Below are positions 54,812-54,863 of a stretch of DNA of 54,863 nt, piece after piece; positions within the stretch are counted from its first letter, which is position 1; each line of letters starts with the position of its first letter. Origin of the DNA: Patescibacteria group bacterium UBA7396. GTDB lineage: Bacteria; Patescibacteriota; Gracilibacteria; BD1-5; UBA6164. Below the pieces are notes generated by a model. It did no database searches. It was not told where the DNA came from and saw nothing but the letters and a program-made list of their open reading frames with translations. Both the position numbers and the translations under genes were made by a program. The stretch is from assembly GCA_002470645.1 (NCBI GenBank), contig DKNE01000025.1, positions 1 to 54,863 on the forward strand, read 5' to 3'.

Positions 54812-54863
54812 TCATCTTTCAGTAATATATTTATACTGATTTTTTTAAAAAATAAAATAGAAT

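Overview
The window reads coherently only if UGA is translated as glycine (genetic code 25). With that reading, about 40 intact genes tile nearly all of the 54.9 kb, ending in TAA (36) or TAG (4). Under the standard code almost every gene would be broken many times. UGA-glycine together with very high A+T, short spacers and a monoderm-type wall gene set points to Candidatus Absconditabacteria (SR1) or Gracilibacteria (BD1-5) of the Patescibacteria/CPR. I cannot choose between the two. I saw no rRNA, tRNA, CRISPR array, insertion sequence or replication origin. No gene-free stretch exceeds about 200 bases.

Layout. 41-5522 (minus): an AbrB-like regulator, a lipoprotein membrane-fusion protein and an RND/HAE1 efflux permease form one operon behind a large palindrome. 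5669-10378 (plus): an LCP wall-polymer ligase and a class A penicillin-binding protein. 10475-11086: a 2-Cys peroxiredoxin. 11219-11713: a glucosaminidase with no UGA codon and its own promoter, Shine-Dalgarno and terminator, probably foreign. 11752-14582 (minus): a membrane-anchored coiled-coil protein and a pilin-like protein carrying FecR and LamG-like domains. 14742-20944 (plus): a ClpC-type unfoldase, two unknown exported proteins and methionine aminopeptidase. 21015-24799 (plus): Xer recombinase, a radical SAM/SPASM protein, peptidyl-tRNA hydrolase and MurC. 24822-30062 (minus): three surface proteins. 30129-32930 (minus): SecD and RlmN. 33032-33349 (plus): an HxlR regulator. 33377-39943 (minus): a 2188-residue alpha-2-macroglobulin. 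40137-40415: a small UGA-free membrane protein. 40446-44668 (minus): thioredoxin reductase, glutathione peroxidase, superoxide dismutase, glutamate dehydrogenase and nitroreductase. 44822-54727: a LemA-like protein, an LPXTG surface protein, a pseudopilin, a flippase, a TPR protein, an unknown coiled-coil protein, an M23/SLH protein, FtsW/RodA, YggT and RNase III.

The genes describe a small cell that invests in its surface: peptidoglycan synthesis and remodelling, pilins, SLH and LPXTG anchoring, and a macroglobulin protease trap. It also carries a compact defence against peroxide and superoxide.

The most interesting signal is regulatory. Three redox or metabolic genes (gpx, gdhA and the nitroreductase gene) carry almost identical 17-nt palindromes of the form ACTATA-N5-TATAGT placed at the expected transcription start. 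A fourth copy lies beside gdhA. The peroxiredoxin, gpx and sod promoters carry 19-bp Fur/PerR-like 7-1-7 boxes. Together they suggest a two-operator oxidative-stress regulon in this clade, and gpx carries both operators.
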